From an uncultured Lachnospiraceae bacterium (GTDB taxonomy: Bacteria; Bacillota_A; Clostridia; Lachnospirales; Lachnospiraceae), in the NCBI GenBank assembly GCA_947175285.1, contig CAMWMM010000211.1, positions 1 to 8,025 on the forward strand: a DNA stretch of 8,025 nucleotides. The letters run 5' to 3'. The notes under the pieces are model-generated. The model was not told the DNA's origin. It worked only from the letters and a program-made list of their open reading frames with translations, and did not search any database. This document shows, in pieces, positions 5,957-8,025 of this stretch (position 1 is the stretch's first letter; every line of letters starts with the position of its first letter). The position numbers were made by a program, and so were the translations under genes.

Positions 5957-6376
5957 TTACCATATATTTATCGTTTCCGTAAAAACAGGATTCCCATCTT
6001 TTTTCGCCGTTATTTCAATTTTAGACGGGATGCGGCTTTTCCCTTTATATTCAGGACTGCACGAATAGCCATTTACCTTATCGTCAACTAATAGTTTTTC
6101 TACCATATCGTCGTATCTGTCTTTCAGTTCCACAGCAAAAGGCGGTACAAACAGTCTGTTGCTTGCAGATTCTTCCCCGTTAAATCTCAACGGCATTAAA
6201 TATAGTGGCATCAAAACTTTCTTCTGCGCCAGTTCCATTACTTTTTCTTCAGTATCAATATCGCTAAAATCAACTGCCTTTGTATATCTATTATCCGCCT
6301 TTGCAATTGGTCAAAAAGTTACCAAATCACTTTTATTAACTTTTTTATCAACATTTATGTTTTTAAAATCAGACTT
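5957..6376 (-). pseudogene. Decayed gene, unrecognised family, in-frame TGA
   Basis: Codons run without break from 6376 to the stop at 5957 except for a TGA at 6311-6313. The part after the TGA reads PIAKADNRYTKAVDFSDID, then VMELAQKKVLMPLYLMPLRF, and ends TETINIW, which looks like genuine protein. The 21 codons before it (ending VNKSDLVTF) also look coding. There is no ATG or GTG between the preceding gene's stop at 6377 and the TGA. An ATG at 6238 would give a 93-residue product, but its ribosome binding site is poor. The simplest reading is a small protein of about 130 residues that lost its start and gained a nonsense codon, where Cys or Trp would need one base change. A functional 93-residue C-terminal product remains possible. 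I do not recognise the family. It follows the cysteine-cluster gene in the same frame, so the two could instead be parts of one broken longer gene. Confidence 0.55.
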
Positions 6377-6964
6377 TTATTCAATCCACCATGCTTTATC
6401 TTTCATTTCTAACGAAAAACTTTCATGCACAAACGCTGATATATTATCACTTGTTTTTGGAATTTTTTCTTCCTTGTTTTCTAATTCTTCTCTTATTTTT
6501 TTTGCCATTTCACTATGGTCAACAGTTTTAATGAGTTTACCCTTATCAAATATCATTTCTTCTAAAACTTCATATGCCCATGCTCTCTGATATCCCATAT
6601 GTATATAATATTCTTTTATAAAACCTTTCCCTATAAGAATTTTTCCAGTGTACTCCATAAATATATTTAAATTTTTATAAAGATGATGTCCCATATACTT
6701 AAAAGATTTCTTATTCTTTTTCTCAGGACTCACATTGTTTATTTCAGGATAATAATCATCCTCAGAATTTATATATAAATTTTGAAGCATAATTCCTTTT
6801 GTAGAGATATGATAATCGCACCAATATCCATTCCAACATGCCGAACAACATGCAACTGGTTTTATCCCATAATCTGCCGGATTAAACTGTATAGGGTTAT
6901 TAATTGCAACTATTGAATAATTATTTCCTTTATATATAAACCGATCACCAACTTGTGCTGTCAT
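6377..6964 (-). CDS. Unrecognised protein with Cys/His cluster, TatD-linked
   Basis: The 195-residue soluble-looking product has no signal peptide or membrane segment. The N-terminal part (TAQVGDRFIYKGNNYSIVAI) suggests a small beta domain. A cluster follows near residues 39-52: CCSACW, then WCDYH, i.e. Cys-Cys-x2-Cys and Cys-x2-His, which could bind a metal. Next come an aromatic stretch with DDYYPEIN, a segment with YTGKILIGKGFIKEYYIHMG (about 105-124), and a charged C-terminus ending AWWIE. The frame is open to a GTG at 6979, but that codon would sit directly on the GGAGG, so the ATG at 6964 is preferred. It begins 27 bases after the tatD stop and carries the same 16-base leader as tatD, so they are likely co-transcribed. 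Base composition is clearly AT-richer than the operon genes at 1-3659. I cannot name the family; metal binding is inference. Confidence 0.75.
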   Translation of the reverse strand: MTAQVGDRFIYKGNNYSIVAINNPIQFNPADYGIKPVACCSACWNGYWCDYHISTKGIMLQNLYINSEDDYYPEINNVSPEKKNKKSFKYMGHHLYKNLNIFMEYTGKILIGKGFIKEYYIHMGYQRAWAYEVLEEMIFDKGKLIKTVDHSEMAKKIREELENKEEKIPKTSDNISAFVHESFSLEMKDKAWWIE

Positions 6965-6979
6965 TAAAGCTCTTCCCAC

Positions 6980-6995
6980 CCTCCGATAAAATCAA
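6980..6995. repeat. 16-base repeated leader, copy 1 (before cysteine-cluster gene)
   Basis: CCTCCGATAAAATCAA recurs exactly at 7783-7798. On the minus strand it reads TTGATTTTATCGGAGG and contains the GGAGG core. Here it lies 15 bases before the chosen ATG at 6964 and overlaps the last bases of the tatD coding sequence, including the TGA. Confidence 0.8.
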
Positions 6996-7777
6996 GTATT
7001 TATCTGAAATATTCTTTCGGTATTCTTCCTGGCATTGTCAATCAATATATCTTCTGACACTTTCATGTATTTCGCCAAATCTCTGACAACATACTTAATA
7101 TTCTGTGGTACATTCGTCCTGTCCAACCCAGGAACATTTTTGGGTGTCAGATAAGGTGCATCTGTCTCCACTAAAATCCGATCCAATGGTATTATGTGTA
7201 CCGCATCACGTAGTTCTTTCGCACGCCGATCATCGCATATCCATCCTGTAATACCAATAGAAAATCCCATCGAAAGGTATTTGTCTAACGTTACCTTGTC
7301 CCCTGTAAAACAATGAACTACTGATTTTTTACAAATTTCCGGATGCTTTTTAAATCTTTTTATAAACTCATCTGCTGCACTGCGCTCATGAAGAAATAAT
7401 GGCTTGTTTAGTTTTTCTGCCAGAATAATATGCTTTTCCAAACATCTTATCTGATTTTCTCTAGTAGAAAACATTCTATCGTAATCTAAACCGCATTCTC
7501 CTACTGCAACCATTTTACCGTTTTCCGACAAGATATGCTCTATAAGCTGAAAGTCATCTTGTTTTGCACGATCTGCATTATGAGGATGTATTCCAGCAGT
7601 ACCATAAACATCGTGTGTTTTTACAAAATCATTTATTTTCTTATTCTCTTTAGTATCTGTTCCTGTCAAAATACAACATACTTTGCTATCCCTTGCTTCT
7701 TCAATTATTTTTTCCGGCTCAGGAAACTGTTTACAAAATAGATTCAAACCAATATCATAATATTTTATAGATTCCAT
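6992..7777 (-). CDS. TatD-family metal-dependent DNase (E. coli TatD type)
   Basis: This is a TIM-barrel metallo-hydrolase of the TatD family, which includes 3'-5' exonucleases and DNases. The 261-residue product is full length. It follows E. coli TatD rather than the housekeeping YabD/YcfH type: the N-terminus has YDIGLNL instead of the DxHxH start, and further blocks are AGIHPH (61-66), VGECGLDYDR (92-101), HCFTG (155-159), GITGWICDDRR (175-185) and ETDAPYLTP (204-212). Likely metal ligands by family comparison are Glu94, His130, His155 and Asp206, all present. The ATG at 7777 has GGAGG at 5 bases; a TTG at 7798 lies upstream of that site and is rejected. It heads a probable operon with the cysteine-cluster gene. 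TatD proteins of this type occur in bacterial defence loci such as Qat (QatD), but no QatA, QatB or QatC is visible, so a defence role here is only inference. Confidence 0.92.
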   Translation of the reverse strand: MESIKYYDIGLNLFCKQFPEPEKIIEEARDSKVCCILTGTDTKENKKINDFVKTHDVYGTAGIHPHNADRAKQDDFQLIEHILSENGKMVAVGECGLDYDRMFSTRENQIRCLEKHIILAEKLNKPLFLHERSAADEFIKRFKKHPEICKKSVVHCFTGDKVTLDKYLSMGFSIGITGWICDDRRAKELRDAVHIIPLDRILVETDAPYLTPKNVPGLDRTNVPQNIKYVVRDLAKYMKVSEDILIDNARKNTERIFQINT

Positions 7778-7782
7778 GTTTT

Positions 7783-7798
7783 CCTCCGATAAAATCAA
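7783..7798. repeat. 16-base repeated leader, copy 2 (before tatD)
   Basis: This is identical to 6980-6995. On the minus strand it supplies the GGAGG that sits 5 bases before the tatD ATG at 7777, so this copy is clearly part of a working ribosome binding site. Confidence 0.8.
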
Positions 7799-7810
7799 TC
7801 GTTCATTACA

Positions 7811-7954
7811 TCATATAATCCTATGCTTAGGAAGTCTTAGTGTCTTTCCACTCTAAGTCTTTATTAAAACAAGCTTTCCACTGATCGCTACTATCTCAGC
7901 ATATGTTACTTTAAAACCATTTTCAATGATCCGGCATTTATCCCCTTTAACCAT
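7811..7954 (-). pseudogene. Small decayed gene, KOW-like, in-frame TAG
   Basis: From an ATG at 7954 the frame reads MVKGDKCRIIENGFKV and then AEIVAISGKLVLIKT before a TAG at 7853-7855. The same frame then continues SGKTLRLPKHRII to a TGA at 7811. The pieces join into a plausible 47-residue all-beta protein with a basic end, resembling the short KOW/SH3-like proteins common on mobile elements (resemblance judged by eye). No good ribosome binding site precedes the ATG, which overlaps the end of an open frame coming in from the right edge. It is therefore either broken, or makes only the 33-residue product. It lies directly upstream of the tatD leader and largely accounts for the 7799-8025 gap. 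Confidence 0.45.
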
Positions 7955-8025
7955 TAACTAAATTCATTAAAAGAATGTTGTATTGTTTATTCATTGGATT
8001 TATATTATCATTATTCATTTTATAA
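7947..8025 (-). CDS. Possible C-terminal end of a gene entering from the right
   Basis: A minus-strand frame is open from the right window edge to a TAA at 7947, giving a tail that ends YNILLMNLVNG. It may be the end of a larger gene outside the window, or just a 23-codon chance frame from the ATG at 8018. Its stop overlaps the start of the small decayed gene by 8 bases, as in tightly packed operons. AT-rich sequence makes chance open frames likely, so this is weak. Confidence 0.25.
   Translation of the reverse strand, partial: YKMNNDNINPMNKQYNILLMNLVNG

Noticed and set aside
5678..6091. Plus-strand 137-codon frame across the tRNA
   Set aside because: It covers the tRNA gene and its terminator and shows no protein-like features.
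6311..6313. TGA read as selenocysteine
   Set aside because: No clear SECIS-like hairpin directly follows it, there is no good start codon upstream in frame, and a second stop (TAA) precedes it; decay is simpler.
6159..6590. Plus-strand 143-codon frame opposite the accessory genes
   Set aside because: It is antisense to the cysteine-cluster gene and decayed gene; its Ser/Phe/Leu-rich content is typical of a shadow frame in AT-rich DNA.
5957..7954. Alternative genetic code to explain the in-frame stops
   Set aside because: Three different stop codons are involved, while all core genes in the window end with normal stops and contain none internally.
1..8025. CRISPR array or transposase gene
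   Set aside because: No regularly spaced short direct repeats and no transposase motifs were seen on either strand; the only repeats are the rimP-flanking element and the 16-base leader.

Overview
The window looks like a piece of a chromosome from a low-to-moderate GC Gram-positive Clostridia, most likely a Lachnospiraceae-type gut anaerobe. This is inference from gene order, GGAGG ribosome binding sites, a TTG start and protein style; there is no taxonomic marker in the window. Almost every gene is on the minus strand, so transcription runs from high to low coordinates. The exception is a plus-strand tRNA.

Region 1 (1-3659) is the conserved translation/transcription operon rimP - nusA - rnpM(ylxR) - ylxQ - infB. 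infB is cut by the left edge, leaving 383 N-terminal codons. The last four genes are tightly packed: nusA overlaps rnpM, rnpM overlaps ylxQ, and ylxQ is 5 bases from infB. The products are the 30S maturation factor RimP, the RNA polymerase factor NusA, the RNase P modulator RnpM, an L7Ae-like RNA binder and initiation factor IF-2.

Region 2 is the most unusual part. rimP is flanked on both sides by copies of one large near-palindromic repeat (about 2964-3183 and 3689-4009, same orientation). The copies share a 108-nt core with 8 differences. Their outer arms differ in sequence yet keep pairing, with five positions changed on both sides of one 9-bp stretch, as in a conserved RNA or hairpin structure. 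One copy separates rimP from nusA, and the other fills the rimP leader.

Region 3 (4039-5589) is a MATE-family multidrug efflux gene with its own promoter and intrinsic terminator. Region 4 (5638-5839) is a plus-strand tRNA-Glu(CUC) with promoter and terminator.

Region 5 (about 5890-8025), just 3' of the tRNA, is more AT-rich and looks accessory. It holds an E. coli-TatD-like metal-dependent nuclease gene, then a gene for an unrecognised 195-residue protein with a CC-x2-C...C-x2-H cluster. Downstream lies a decayed gene with an in-frame TGA; upstream lies a small decayed gene with an in-frame TAG. The nuclease and cysteine-cluster genes look like one operon and share an exact 16-base sequence next to their starts. 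This could be part of a genomic island or a small defence-like cassette, but no integrase, att repeat or partner gene is visible in the window.
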